Shown: in pieces, positions 63,848-64,000 of the stretch
How the letters are laid out: each line of letters starts with the position of its first letter
How positions within the stretch are numbered: position 1 is the first letter of the stretch
NCBI GenBank assembly: GCA_017871115.1
Contig: JAFCIZ010000002.1
Span: forward strand, 310,001-374,000
Direction of reading: 5' to 3'
Source: Cunninghamella blakesleeana
Taxonomy: Eukaryota; Mucoromycota; Mucoromycetes; Mucorales; Cunninghamellaceae
Length of the DNA: 64,000 nt
The notes under the pieces: generated by a model
Seen by the model: only the letters and a program-made list of their open reading frames with translations
What the model was told of the DNA's origin: nothing
Database searches by the model: none
Program-made: the position numbers and the translations under genes

Positions 63848-64000
63848 TTAAGCAGATACTTCGCCCTTCTTTTCAACTTCATTATCATGTTCTAACTGAC
63901 CACCTACAATTTTTTCACTTCCTTGAATACCAATTAAATTATCGACTTGTTCAACAGTAACATCGGGAACAGTATAACAAACAACATAAGATAATAAAAG
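63848..64000 (-). CDS. C-terminal end of an unidentified protein, cut by window edge
   Basis: A 50-residue open frame ends at the stop codon 63850..63848 and is open to the right edge. It reads hydrophobic first (LLLSYVVCYTV), then PDVTVEQVDNLIGIQ and an acidic tail ending KKGEVSA. Normal residue variety suggests real coding sequence, but the family is not recognised. Convergent with PPIL3. Confidence 0.55.
   Translation of the reverse strand, partial: LLLSYVVCYTVPDVTVEQVDNLIGIQGSEKIVGGQLEHDNEVEKKGEVSA

Overview
The window is nuclear DNA of a strongly AT-rich, intron-rich fungus. Fungal markers are a Zn2Cys6 regulator, a Ugo1-type outer-membrane carrier, an ENA-like P-type ATPase and a fungal FYVE protein ending in a W-x-W-S-T-F tail. 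A cap-1 mRNA methyltransferase, PPIL3, NSUN5/Rcm1, TMEM184 and a BORCS6-like protein sit beside them. Together with poly-Asn/Gln/Ser runs and roughly 80% A+T (my estimate), this points to an early-diverging lineage such as Mucoromycota. Mitochondrial EF-G and Ugo1 imply normal mitochondria, which argues against anaerobic chytrids. The species is not determined.

I assembled 26 gene models by hand (23 complete genes, one probable pseudogene, two cut by the window edges). I joined exons at GT..AG borders and required every joint to keep frame and family homology. Layout: SWR1 3' part (+), PAK kinase (+), MEF1 (+); two tandem cyclophilin A genes (-); CMTR1-like cap methyltransferase (-) divergent from VMA12 (+); ferric reductase (-); RCM1/NSUN5 (-) divergent from Sm F (+); SDR (-) divergent from a TMEM184 protein (+); PC-esterase (+); BORCS6-like (-), RS-rich nuclear protein (-), STE20-type kinase (-), FYVE protein (-), orphan helical protein (-); ENA-like ATPase (+); UGO1 (-); Zn2Cys6 regulator (-); a tandem pair of TPMT-type methyltransferases (+), the first decayed; TRM5 (-) divergent from PPIL3 (+); and the 3' end of an unidentified gene (-).

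There is no operon-like logic. RNA processing and modification is over-represented (cap 2'-O-methylation, 25S rRNA m5C, tRNA m1G37, Sm F, an RS protein), and endolysosomal functions recur (V-ATPase assembly, BORC, FYVE). Gene-free stretches of 0.4 to 2.4 kb are low-complexity A/T DNA with TA, AAT and homopolymer tracts. I found no rRNA, convincing tRNA, intact transposon or CRISPR array.

Most notable observations: near-identity between the TPMT copies confined to one exon; a habit of isolating the start codon on a coding exon of 3 to 10 nt; a one-nucleotide intron slide between the cyclophilin twins; two iron-GATA-type sites upstream of the ferric reductase; a CGG cluster upstream of the Zn2Cys6 gene; and a 22-bp perfect palindrome between 14-bp direct repeats.
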